The notes under the pieces are model-generated. The model saw only the letters and a list, made by a program, of their open reading frames with translations, did not search any database and was not told the DNA's origin. A stretch of DNA of 56,882 nucleotides from Cyclobacteriaceae bacterium. GTDB taxonomy: Bacteria; Bacteroidota; Bacteroidia; Cytophagales; Cyclobacteriaceae. This document shows, in pieces, positions 27,827-35,699 of this stretch (position 1 is the stretch's first letter; each line of letters starts with the position of its first letter). The stretch lies in NCBI GenBank assembly GCA_026003355.1, contig BPHC01000013.1, positions 1 through 56,882 on the forward strand, given 5' to 3'. A program made the translations under genes and the position numbers.

Positions 27827-29097
27827 TTATTCGGCTGCTTTTTCCAGTTCGGCCTGCTGAAGTGGCGCCACCCATAAACTACTGGTTGCGTCGTCCAGGC
27901 GGGTCCATACCGGAACAACCAAGCCGTTATAGGCTGCAATGGCTGTGTACTTGCCGGGCAAGCCATTTGTGGCCGGCAGAAAAGGGGTGGTGCTTAATTT
28001 TACATTTTTAAATGTTGTTCCGTTATCGCCCGACCAGGCCAAATAAACATCCGTATGGTTATCGGCATGGTTTCTTCGGTCGTAAAATAAAATGTAAATA
28101 TAACCAGTTACCGGATCTACCGTAATGGCCGGAGCAAACTGGTGGGCATCGGTATCATCAGTGTGAACGCGAACAGGGGGTGTCCAGTTGTCGCCCATAT
28201 TGAACGATCGCATAAACCAAATATCCGCATGGCCATCGCCGGCATCGGTCCATATCAGATACAACGCCCCGCTAAAGCGCCCTTTGGATGTGATCTGTAA
28301 CCAGCTGGGGTGAACCGTCAACTACGCCCATCCCGGGAATGTGCATCTTGTGTCCGCCCGGCTGGTTGGGTTAGCTGAATGTCGTGCGTTAGCCATGTGT
28401 TGCCTCCGTCCCAGGAGCGGTCCATAAAGATTTTGCCTCCCTGTGCCCACGCTACAAAAATCTTCCCGTCGTTGGTAACGGCCGGCACCGGTCCGTAAGG
28501 CATTTCATCCGGATTGCAGCCTGCATCGGCAGCCGTAATGCGCACCGGCCGGGAAAATTTTTTTCCGCCCTGAACTTTACTGAAATAGAGGTTTGACTTG
28601 CAGGAACCCGCCTCCTGTAACAGTTCAGTCCAGGTTACATACAGCGTACCACTCCTATCCAATGCTGCCGATGGGTTTACCGGGTGGTAATTTTCGTTAA
28701 AAGCAGTAAATATGCCCGAATCCCAAAGTCGGCCATCATCCGAAGCTTGCACTACAATTCTATCCGGATCGGCAGCTTCCTGTTGCAGCGCACCGGCCAG
28801 GTGCACAAAATAAAACCGCCCTTTGTAATCACTAAGTACAACAGGGCTACCCCTGAACGGATACGGACAAAGCAGGCGTTTGGATGACCAGGTTTTACCC
28901 CGGTTGGCCGACTGGTACACCCAGCCTTTGCCCGAGCCAACTACCACCTGGTCGGGATTTTTCAGGTTAATGGCAACTGACGGGTGATGGGGATATACGT
29001 TCCCGGCTGATGAACTATCGAGGAGTATGTTGGTGAACTGAGCCAACAACGGACAGGGAACTGCAGCAACAAAAATCAAAATCAACAATCGGCACAT
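27827..29097 (-). pseudogene. BNR/sialidase-like secreted protein gene with two frameshifts
   Basis: The reading frame of an exported BNR-repeat (sialidase-like propeller) protein is broken. It begins at the ATG at 29097 with a signal peptide (MCRLLILIFVAAVPCPLLAQ) and shows propeller strands (GKTWSSKRL, DGGNTWLTHDI). It continues in frame to about 28345 (QLT), where family-like sequence moves to a second frame (QPGGHKMHIPGMGVVDGSPQ). Near 28270 it moves to a third frame (SKGRFSGALYLIWTD), which runs to 27827. Each step behaves like one extra base. The last part carries family-typical FYDRRNHADNHTDVYLAWS. Either the gene is decaying or the sequence has two errors. Enzymatic sialidase activity is not implied. 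Confidence 0.75.
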
Positions 29098-29181
29098 GCC
29101 CTGAAAAATTTGCGGTAAATAACAAAAATCGCCACAGTTGTTCAATATATTCGCAACAAGGCTCACTAACCATTTATCATT

Positions 29182-30543
29182 ATGGCTTCAGGCAGAAGGA
29201 TTGATTTGGCCTTTTACCGCTTTCTGAAAGACCGGTTTAACCTGGATACCGACAGGGCCGATGATGAGGCCACACTTGACTACATTAGGAAGGGAGTGGA
29301 ATTCAAAGGGGCTAATCTTTGGATTTTGATTTTTGCCGTACTGATTTGCTCCATAGGCCTGAACGTAAACTCAACGGCCGTGGTAATTGGCGCCATGCTT
29401 ATTTCGCCACTCATGGGTCCTATATTGGGCATTGGCACCGGCGTGGCTATTAACGATCCTGAGCTACTGAAGCGTTCAACCAAAAACCTTGTTGTAGCTA
29501 CGCTGTTCAGTGTTGTGGCGTCAACGGTCTATTTTTGGGTCACACCTATATCGGTAGCCCAGTCAGAATTGCTGGCGCGGACCAATCCTACCGTTTGGGA
29601 CGTGCTCATTGCGTTTTTCGGGGGGCTGGCCGGTATTGTTGCGGGTTCCCGGAAAGAAAAGAGCAACGCCATACCCGGTGTAGCCATAGCTACCGCTTTA
29701 ATGCCCCCGCTGTGCACCGCTGGTTATGGTTTAGCCACCGGCAATGGTTACTATTTCATCGGAGCCTTCTATCTGTTTTTCATTAACAGCGTTTGCATTA
29801 GCATAGCTACCTTTGTTATTGTAAGGCTGTTGCGCTTTCCTAAAAAAGAATTTGTGGATGTTGCCCAGGAGAAGCGGGTTAAAACCTGGATGACTGTTTT
29901 GGTGCTTATAACCCTGTTGCCCAGCGTTTGGCTGGCTTATCAAACCGTAAAACGCAGCATCTTTGAGCAAAATGCAAATTTGTTTATCGAAAAGGAACTT
30001 CGGTTTGAAAAAGCCCGGGTTATAGCCAAAAACATAATTTACAATAACAAACAACCTGTAATAGAGGTTACCCTGTTTGGCGAGCATGTATCGGAAGAAT
30101 TACTGGAAGATGCCCGCAGCGAGATGGCCAATTACAACCTGTCGCACGCTTCATTGAATATTATACAGGGATATGATCCTGCGCACACGGATACTGAAGT
30201 TAACAACAAGGCCCTTCTGGAAGAGTTGCTGCGGAAAAACGAAAGACAGCTGCGTGTTCGGGAAGAACAACTCAAGGAACTGGAAAATGAGCTAACCACA
30301 TTCAAACAAATAACCAATGCGCCGGTAATGCTTGCCCCCGAAGTAAAGGTACTGTTCCCTGACATGGTGTCGTTCAGCATCAGCCGGTCATTAACCGTAC
30401 GCCTGGATTCGCTTCGGCCCGACACCACGTATGTGGCCTGGGCACAATACCGTAAATCACCTTCCCGGGCAGAGCTGCGCAGATTACGCGAATGGCTGGC
30501 CACCCGAATGGGTACCGGTAACCTGCAGGTAATTGCCCACTAG
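29182..30543 (+). CDS. DUF389 family integral membrane protein
   Basis: A 453-residue polytopic protein with the DUF389 signature region (STAVVIGAMLISPLMGPILG near residues 64-83, then VAIATALMPPLCTAGYGLATG). Six or so helices cover residues 45-270. The C-terminal half is soluble: a segment FEKARVIAKNIIYNNKQPVIEVTLFGEHV, then a coiled-coil stretch (NERQLRVREEQLKELENEL) and a small terminal domain. The biochemical role of DUF389 is not established. Divergent from the frameshifted BNR gene; the 84-base upstream region has no full consensus promoter. Converges with the CocE-type hydrolase gene. Confidence 0.85.
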   Translation: MASGRRIDLAFYRFLKDRFNLDTDRADDEATLDYIRKGVEFKGANLWILIFAVLICSIGLNVNSTAVVIGAMLISPLMGPILGIGTGVAINDPELLKRSTKNLVVATLFSVVASTVYFWVTPISVAQSELLARTNPTVWDVLIAFFGGLAGIVAGSRKEKSNAIPGVAIATALMPPLCTAGYGLATGNGYYFIGAFYLFFINSVCISIATFVIVRLLRFPKKEFVDVAQEKRVKTWMTVLVLITLLPSVWLAYQTVKRSIFEQNANLFIEKELRFEKARVIAKNIIYNNKQPVIEVTLFGEHVSEELLEDARSEMANYNLSHASLNIIQGYDPAHTDTEVNNKALLEELLRKNERQLRVREEQLKELENELTTFKQITNAPVMLAPEVKVLFPDMVSFSISRSLTVRLDSLRPDTTYVAWAQYRKSPSRAELRRLREWLATRMGTGNLQVIAH

Positions 30544-30575
30544 AAAACCAGAAAAAGCTGCTCCGGGGTAAAATT

Positions 30576-32480
30576 CTATCGTTTAAAATCCAGCCGGCAG
30601 CCTAACCGCTGGTTGCCGCCAACTTCTACTTTCGATGCACCGTAAATTCTGATGATGGCACTGGTAAAATCTTTTTCATCGGCCTGATAAATGTTATCCA
30701 CATATTTTTGCGGGTTGCGGTCAATATACGGAAACCAGGTACTGTGAATCTGCACCATAATACGATGGCCCTTTTTGAAAGTATGGAGGATGTCCTGCAA
30801 AGGAAATTCCACATCGGCGGGTTCATTCGGAACAAAGGGCTGGGGCTTTTCAAAGCTGTTTCTGAAGCGCCCCCGAAAAACCTCACTGCGCACCAGTTGC
30901 TGGTAATTGCCCATTACTACATTTTCCGGGTTATGTTCATAATTGGGGTGGTCGTTCGGATATACATCAATAAGCTTAACAATAAAATCGGCATCGGTGC
31001 CGGTTAATGACACCTTGAGTCTTGCCATAATTTCACCGGCAAGGGTAATATCTTCAGCAAGGGGTTCGGTTTCAAAAGTCAGCACATCGGGTCTGCGGGA
31101 GGCCGGGCGCTGGTCATCGCTCATAAATTTACGCGGAGTAAAGGTTAGCCCTTCAATTTCGCTGGTGTAGGGCACGGGTTTTTGCGGATCGCTCAAATAT
31201 TCAAAAACCGCATCAGCCGGAGTTGGCGTGTTTACCGAAAGGCGCCCGCCTTTGTCGAAATACAGGGTTACTGGTTTATATTCCTGCGGCGGCCATGCAG
31301 CAAAATGCTTCCATTGCTTGGTTCCCGTGTCGAACATCAGGGCTTCGGGCAGATTTAGTGTGCCTTCGTCTTTCAGGTGGTAGGCAAAAAACCTTCGTTC
31401 CACTTCGCGCATGTAGAAGGTAGAAAGGCTGTCGCCAAAATAAATGTGGTTGTGGGTAGATTTTCCGTTTTCGCGTGCCCAGTCGCCATGGCCCCATGGA
31501 CCCATGATAATCGAGTTTTTTGCCTGCGGATTATTGGCTTCTATGGTTTTGTAGATGTTTAGAGGGCCGTACAAATCTTCGGCATCAAACCATCCGCCAA
31601 CAGTAAGCACGGCATGTTTTATTCCCCGCAGGTGCGGCAGCAGGTTGCGCTTTTGCCAGAAGTCATCGTAGTTGGGATGTTCGATAATCTGCTTCCAGAA
31701 AAAATTATCGTAATGGTACTTTGCCGTGATATTTTTCAACGAACCCATACGCAGGTGAAAGTCGTACCCGTCGCGCGGCCTATTGGCATAAAAACGCATA
31801 AGGGGTTCAATAAACCAGTCTTCGCGCGTATTGGAACTTTTTTGATATCCGAAAACGGCAAAAGCAGCCGTATAGCTTTGCAGGTAAGCGCCCATGTGGT
31901 GAAAGTCATCGAAAAAGAAATCGGAAATGGGCGCCTGCGGCACCGAAGCTTTCAATGCCGGATGGGCATCGGGCAGGGCAGCAGCCGTATAAAAGCCGGG
32001 ATACGAAATGCCGAACATGCCAACACGGCCATTGTTGTTTTTAATATTTTTTACCAACCAGTCGATCGTATCCCAGGTATCCGAGCTTTCATCAACAGCG
32101 TTCTTGTCTTTAGGATTGTTACCAGGTATATTCGGACGCATGTTGTCGAAGGTTCCCTCGCTCATATAGCGGCCCCGCACATCCTGAAAAACAAAAATGT
32201 ATTTGTCGCGTACCAGATACATGGACGGATGCCCATAGGTTTTCCACTCGGCATAGGTTGAAGCGTTGTAGCAGGTGCGGTTCAGCAGGATGGGGAACTT
32301 CCGCGACTGGTCTTTGGGCGTATACACCACAGCAAAAAGCTTTACGCCATCGCGCATGGGAATATAGTATTCAGCTTTGTCGTAATGCTGCCGCATATAA
32401 ACCGAGTCGGCTGTAAAATCTTGTGCGTGCACGCCTGTACACAGGAGCAGGCCCAACAGCAGATAATAAAAAGAGCGCAT
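30576..32480 (-). CDS. CocE/NonD family hydrolase (X-Pro peptidase-like)
   Basis: Secreted serine hydrolase of 634 residues with a signal peptide (MRSFYYLLLGLLLCTGVHAQ). The alpha/beta-hydrolase core begins YIPMRDGVKLFAVVYTP, and the nucleophile elbow GISYPG has Ser near residue 159. The C-terminal X-Pro dipeptidyl-peptidase-type jelly roll contains MVQIHSTWFPYIDRNPQ. Members act on esters, acylated beta-lactams or peptides; the substrate here is unknown. Probably periplasmic. Monocistronic: DUF389 converges on one side and the PhoD-like gene diverges on the other. Confidence 0.88.
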   Translation of the reverse strand: MRSFYYLLLGLLLCTGVHAQDFTADSVYMRQHYDKAEYYIPMRDGVKLFAVVYTPKDQSRKFPILLNRTCYNASTYAEWKTYGHPSMYLVRDKYIFVFQDVRGRYMSEGTFDNMRPNIPGNNPKDKNAVDESSDTWDTIDWLVKNIKNNNGRVGMFGISYPGFYTAAALPDAHPALKASVPQAPISDFFFDDFHHMGAYLQSYTAAFAVFGYQKSSNTREDWFIEPLMRFYANRPRDGYDFHLRMGSLKNITAKYHYDNFFWKQIIEHPNYDDFWQKRNLLPHLRGIKHAVLTVGGWFDAEDLYGPLNIYKTIEANNPQAKNSIIMGPWGHGDWARENGKSTHNHIYFGDSLSTFYMREVERRFFAYHLKDEGTLNLPEALMFDTGTKQWKHFAAWPPQEYKPVTLYFDKGGRLSVNTPTPADAVFEYLSDPQKPVPYTSEIEGLTFTPRKFMSDDQRPASRRPDVLTFETEPLAEDITLAGEIMARLKVSLTGTDADFIVKLIDVYPNDHPNYEHNPENVVMGNYQQLVRSEVFRGRFRNSFEKPQPFVPNEPADVEFPLQDILHTFKKGHRIMVQIHSTWFPYIDRNPQKYVDNIYQADEKDFTSAIIRIYGASKVEVGGNQRLGCRLDFKR

Positions 32481-32554
32481 AGGTAAGTGTTAATAATTTG
32501 TGAAAATTTAAGGACGGTTGCCTAAAAATACAACCCCGCTTATATCTTTAAACC

Positions 32555-33574
32555 ATGATACGACCAATTGGCATACTTTTAATTTTAACGGTATGGGGTA
32601 CGGCAACGGCACAACCGCTGGCGCGCATAGCTTTCGGCTCGTGCAGCCGGCAAAGCAGCGAGGAGCAGCTATGGGAGGAAGTGGTAAAACTAAAGCCCAG
32701 CCTGTGGATCTGGGGTGGTGACAATATTTATGGCGATACGCACGACATGGGCGTTTTGAAAAAAAAGTATGAGGAACAGAAAAACCGGCCCTCCTATCAA
32801 AAACTATTGCAAACCTGCCCGGTAACCGGTACGTGGGATGACCACGATTACGGCATTAACGATGGCGGTAAGTTTTATCCGCGCAAAGAAGAAAGCAAAG
32901 CGCTGGCATTGGATTTTCTGGGTGTGCCGGCCAGCCATCCGGTGCGCACACACGAAGGCCTTTACCACAGCTATTCACTGGGTAAGTCACCGCATGATAT
33001 CCTCATTCTAAACCTGGATACCCGTTGGTTTCGCGACACGTTGTATAAAGAATTTTATTACGACTCCGCTGCCGGCCGAAAGCGCTACCGGTATATCCCC
33101 AATCCATCGGGCGACTTGCTGGGCGAGGCCCAATGGAACTGGCTTGAAGCTGAACTCCGATCCACCCCTGCTGCTCTGGTTATTATTAACTCAAGCATTC
33201 AGGTGCTGGCCGAAGAGCATGACTTTGAAAAGTGGAGTAACTTTCCGCAGGCAAGGCAGCGGTTACTTGATCTGCTGCTGAAATACCCTGAAAAGCGTGT
33301 GCTTGTGCTTAGTGGCGACCGCCACATTGCCGAGATTTCCAAAATGGAGGTTCCCGGGTTGCCCTACCCGCTGTACGACATAACATCCAGCGGGCTAACG
33401 CACACATGGAACGAAGCCCGGAGCGAAAAAAACCGATACCGCATAGGGACTTTAATTATGCAGAAAAATTTCGGATTGCTGGAAATTTCATGGAATAAAA
33501 ACCGACCCTACATTACCGCAACCATTTACGGCCACAACAATGCCATCCTGCTGCAGCATGCGTTCAGCTTGTAA
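32555..33574 (+). CDS. PhoD-like metallophosphatase
   Basis: Exported phosphoesterase of 339 residues with a signal peptide (MIRPIGILLILTVWGTATAQ). The metal-binding blocks of the alkaline phosphatase D type are visible in order: AFGSCSRQ, WIWGGDNIYGD, GTWDDHDYGIND and VLSGDRHIAEIS. It would cleave phosphomonoesters or diesters outside the cytoplasm, possibly for phosphate scavenging. It is shorter than classical PhoD and lacks its long N-terminal domain, a common form in Bacteroidota. A near-consensus -7 box (TATCTTTA) lies shortly before the ATG. Confidence 0.85.
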   Translation: MIRPIGILLILTVWGTATAQPLARIAFGSCSRQSSEEQLWEEVVKLKPSLWIWGGDNIYGDTHDMGVLKKKYEEQKNRPSYQKLLQTCPVTGTWDDHDYGINDGGKFYPRKEESKALALDFLGVPASHPVRTHEGLYHSYSLGKSPHDILILNLDTRWFRDTLYKEFYYDSAAGRKRYRYIPNPSGDLLGEAQWNWLEAELRSTPAALVIINSSIQVLAEEHDFEKWSNFPQARQRLLDLLLKYPEKRVLVLSGDRHIAEISKMEVPGLPYPLYDITSSGLTHTWNEARSEKNRYRIGTLIMQKNFGLLEISWNKNRPYITATIYGHNNAILLQHAFSL

Positions 33575-33654
33575 GGTTTGCAACACACTGCGGGCACACA
33601 GAAAGAGATAATGCTGGCCATTACCCTGTTGCGTATAATCTTCCGTTTATAAAA

Positions 33655-34020
33655 TTACAACGGCCAGGTATCTTCAAATATTTTTCCGTTATGGTATGCC
33701 GCTATTTCTTCCGGAGTAAGCAGGCAGGCTTCCAGTTGCTTGCGGATTTGCTGTTCGTTCATGTGTACACCAATCAGCACCAACTCCTGCTGGCGATCGC
33801 CCCAGGTATCGTTCCATTTGCTAAGAATGGCCTTGCGGTTGTTCACAAAACCTCTTCTTTTTCTGCGCTCACGGGGCGGTATGCTGGCCCACCACCGCCC
33901 ATACACCTCGGCACCAACCGAGCCGCCCGCCTGGTTAAATAACAGGGCATGGTCAGGGCGTGAGGCCATCCAGAACAACCCTTTGCTTCGATGTACCATG
34001 TGAATATCCTGAACCGGGGC
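33655..34020 (-). pseudogene. Remnant: C-terminal domain of a CobW/COG0523 GTPase
   Basis: About 115 residues match the C-terminal domain of CobW-type metallochaperone GTPases: HRSKGLFWMASRPDHALLFNQAGG, then GRWWASIP, then WGDRQQELVLIGVHMNEQQIRKQLEACLLTPEE. The N-terminal GTPase domain with its Walker A motif is missing. Upstream sequence turns abruptly into a different gene (DUF3299-like) at about 34005-34025. The internal ATG at 33999 has no sensible initiation context, so I treat this as a gene end left by a deletion. COG0523 members are often tied to zinc or cobalt; the exact subgroup cannot be told from this part. Confidence 0.75.
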
Positions 34021-34340
34021 ACCGGATTTTGAAAAATTACCTCCGCCACCGATTCAGGCCCGGCACCTCCGCAAAAGAAACACGACGCAAACGGATAACG
34101 CGAAATGATGATGGCCGATTTATTAACGGGCTTATAAGGCAGGTAATGCCCGGTAAGAAATATTTCCTTGTTCTCGAACGACCTGATGCGCTGCGTAAAC
34201 TCCGGATATAAAAAATATTCCTTATATCCAGCATGATAACGCGGCTTAAACAATATGGCAGCAAATTCATCCCACATCGAATCAGCAGCTCTCGGTGCAG
34301 GTTGCAGAAGAATAAAAAGCAGAAAAAACCCCGGCCACAT
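33843..34340 (-). pseudogene. Truncated DUF3299-like exported protein, fused out of frame to the CobW remnant
   Basis: From the ATG at 34340 (signal peptide MWPGFFLLFILLQPAPRAA) about 110 residues align clearly with the intact 148-residue protein at 38263-38709. Shared elements are EYFLYPEF/EYLFYPKF, CFFCGGAGPESVAEV/CFFCGGGGPESIAEV and VPRFRI/VPKFQV. The similarity stops at that point. The frame then reads through the CobW remnant in the wrong frame for about 55 residues and stops at 33843. The C-terminal strand region of the intact paralogue is lost. The promoter in front is intact, so the chimera may still be expressed. An assembly join is the alternative explanation. Confidence 0.75.
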
Positions 34341-34359
34341 GATTGGCTGTATTTCATTG

Positions 34360-34389
34360 CAAAAATATATAAATGCAACAATGTTGCAA
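34360..34389 (-). promoter_or_regulatory. Promoter of the truncated DUF3299-like gene
   Basis: Minus-strand TATTTTTG (34360-34367) is an exact TAnnTTTG -7 box, and a TTG at 34387-34389 lies 19 bases upstream. The predicted start gives a leader of about 15 bases before the ATG at 34340. The -33 element touches the first TGCAA/TTGCA palindrome. Confidence 0.68.
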
Positions 34390-34414
34390 AAACAATTTTT
34401 TTGCAACTATTGCA
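34374..34414. promoter_or_regulatory. Tandem TGCAA...TTGCA palindromes, probable operator
   Basis: Two dyads share the half-site TGCAA/TTGCA. TGCAACAATGTTGCA (34374-34388) has perfect 7-bp arms around one base; TGCAACTATTGCA (34402-34414) has perfect 5-bp arms around three bases. The first covers the region between the -33 and -7 elements. The form suits a Fur-superfamily or similar dimeric repressor. Because both neighbouring gene remnants belong to families often linked to zinc, Zur is my first guess, but the regulator is not identified. Confidence 0.5.
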
Positions 34415-34458
34415 CAAGAGCAATCCCGGTAGCTGTCCTTGATTTTTGATTAATAAAA

Positions 34459-34477
34459 AAGCCCGCCAAGCGGGCTT
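34459..34477 (-). terminator. Intrinsic terminator of the cysteine-rich lipoprotein gene
   Basis: Perfect 8-bp stem AAGCCCGC / GCGGGCTT with a 3-base loop, followed on the minus strand by TTTTTTATTA. It lies 35 bases past the stop of the gene ending at 34513 and before the promoter of the truncated DUF3299-like gene, insulating the two. Confidence 0.82.
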
Positions 34478-34512
34478 AAAATTCGAGGATGGGTTTGGCC
34501 ACACCAACTTAT

Positions 34513-35301
34513 CTACTCATAAATCATTTGGCATTGATTGCAACCACCCGAGCGGCAAATTTCTCCTACTTTTATGCCCATTCGGTAAATGGCTTCGTAA
34601 CTACAGCCAGAACCTTGCACACAGTTGCAGGATGTACCCTGAGCATTGAGGGTGCGAGCTGCCGTGTAATTGGCCGGCACCAGCATTTTTGCAGCTGCAC
34701 CAAAAAAGTTAACCACCACCCATTTGCCGCTTTGCGGATTAAGGTTATTATCCCATACTTCATCAATAAATTTATTCAGCGCAAGTTGTACTTCTTCCAT
34801 TTTTTCCAATACCTGCCAGGTGGGTAAATCGTTGCGAAGTGATTTAAGCTCGTCAGCGCTGCTAACAAAAGAAATACCGGCTTTGGTGTTCACCAGTCCC
34901 CCGTGTTCAACCGCATACTGCACATCGCAGGGCGAACCCGAACATACTTTGCTTCCGGTTGAATTCGGATCGCAGGCCGAGCAACCTATCTGGTCGCCCA
35001 GCCGAATTACATCGCAACCGCTGGAACAACTGGAAGTACACTGGTAACACCCACTGGTAAAAGTCTCAAGATTTCCGTTTTTCCCAATTCCTGCATAAAC
35101 ATAGCCTTCAGGCAAGGTATAGGTAAGTTTACGTCCATTATCTGAAAGGACAGCGCGCGTACCTGCAGGGGCAACAAAACTGCCCAGTAAAATACCCCCC
35201 AGGTCTTCCGGAATTGCGGTAAGATCTTCCCTAACTTGTTGGGACGGCTCATCTGAACATGAAAAGCCAGCCAATACCATGAGAACGATGATCTTTTTCA
35301 T
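34513..35301 (-). CDS. Cysteine-rich probable surface lipoprotein, function unknown
   Basis: A 262-residue protein. Its N-terminus MKKIIVLMVLAGFSCSDEP looks like a lipoprotein signal with lipidated Cys15; the lipobox (GFSC) is imperfect but the Cys-Ser-Asp-Glu start resembles the Bacteroidota surface-export signal. The mature part has many cysteines in two groups: CYQCTSSCSSGC, GCSACDPN, VCSGSPC near residues 85-125, and CNCVQGSGC, ICRSGGCNQC at the C-terminus. A Cys-free helical middle (SADELKSLRND...EKMEEVQLALNKF) separates them. The pattern suggests disulfide knots or metal binding. I do not recognise a family. Its promoter contains a 17-base T tract, and a clear terminator follows, so it is a single-gene unit. 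Confidence 0.72.
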   Translation of the reverse strand: MKKIIVLMVLAGFSCSDEPSQQVREDLTAIPEDLGGILLGSFVAPAGTRAVLSDNGRKLTYTLPEGYVYAGIGKNGNLETFTSGCYQCTSSCSSGCDVIRLGDQIGCSACDPNSTGSKVCSGSPCDVQYAVEHGGLVNTKAGISFVSSADELKSLRNDLPTWQVLEKMEEVQLALNKFIDEVWDNNLNPQSGKWVVVNFFGAAAKMLVPANYTAARTLNAQGTSCNCVQGSGCSYEAIYRMGIKVGEICRSGGCNQCQMIYE

Positions 35302-35326
35302 AGTTACTGAGTTTTAGTTTGTATTT

Positions 35327-35357
35327 CAAAAAAAAAAAAAAAAATAAATAAAATCAA
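35327..35357 (-). promoter_or_regulatory. Promoter with a T17 homopolymer in the spacer
   Basis: The plus strand carries 17 consecutive A (35328-35344), read as T17 on the minus strand 27-43 bases before the lipoprotein ATG. The end of the tract plus one G gives TTTTTTTG, one mismatch from TAnnTTTG. A TTG at 35355-35357 lies exactly 20 bases upstream, so ten of the T residues fall in the -33/-7 spacer. Slippage in the tract would change promoter spacing, a known way to switch surface-protein genes. The tract is seen; the promoter reading is inferred. Confidence 0.5.
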
Positions 35358-35438
35358 AGCGAAATCTATCATGTCTGCTTTTTAACCAGATAAATGTTTG
35401 ATTTTCAGATTAATTAATTTTTTCTAAAACTACAAAAT

Positions 35439-35456
35439 ACCTGTTACTTAACAGGT
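35439..35456. promoter_or_regulatory. 18-bp palindrome in an otherwise empty intergenic region
   Basis: ACCTGTTACTTAACAGGT has perfect 8-bp arms around two bases. It sits about 140 bases upstream of the lipoprotein start, inside the 398-base gap between 35302 and 35699. Apart from this dyad, the T17 promoter and the btuB terminator, I see no gene or RNA in that gap; it is AT-rich and has no convincing reading frame. The palindrome could be an operator, but no regulator is indicated. Confidence 0.35.
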
Positions 35457-35605
35457 TACATTAGATAACAATGGGTTGTGATTAGGTATTTATTTCACAC
35501 CTAATGCCGGCTTGTAGCCCGGCCGGTATCCGCCATGAAGATTCAACAGGATATTAGTGGCTGGTGGCGTCTGTTGTATAGTAAAAAATTACGGCCCAAA
35601 AAAAC

Positions 35606-35638
35606 AAAAGCCACCGGTGGTTGCTTCCGGTGGCTTTT
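35606..35638. terminator. Intrinsic terminator after the TonB receptor gene
   Basis: Perfect 12-bp stem AAAAGCCACCGG / CCGGTGGCTTTT with a 9-base loop, 62 bases beyond the receptor stop. On the minus strand it is followed by TTTTGTTTTTTT, a good U tract. The other side (ACTTTTAT) is also T-containing, so it may work in both directions, although no plus-strand gene ends here. Confidence 0.85.
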
Positions 35639-35699
35639 ACTTTTATGTAATCCGGTGATAAATACTGCCGTGCAAACAGCTATGTTCAGCTAAAAGCAA

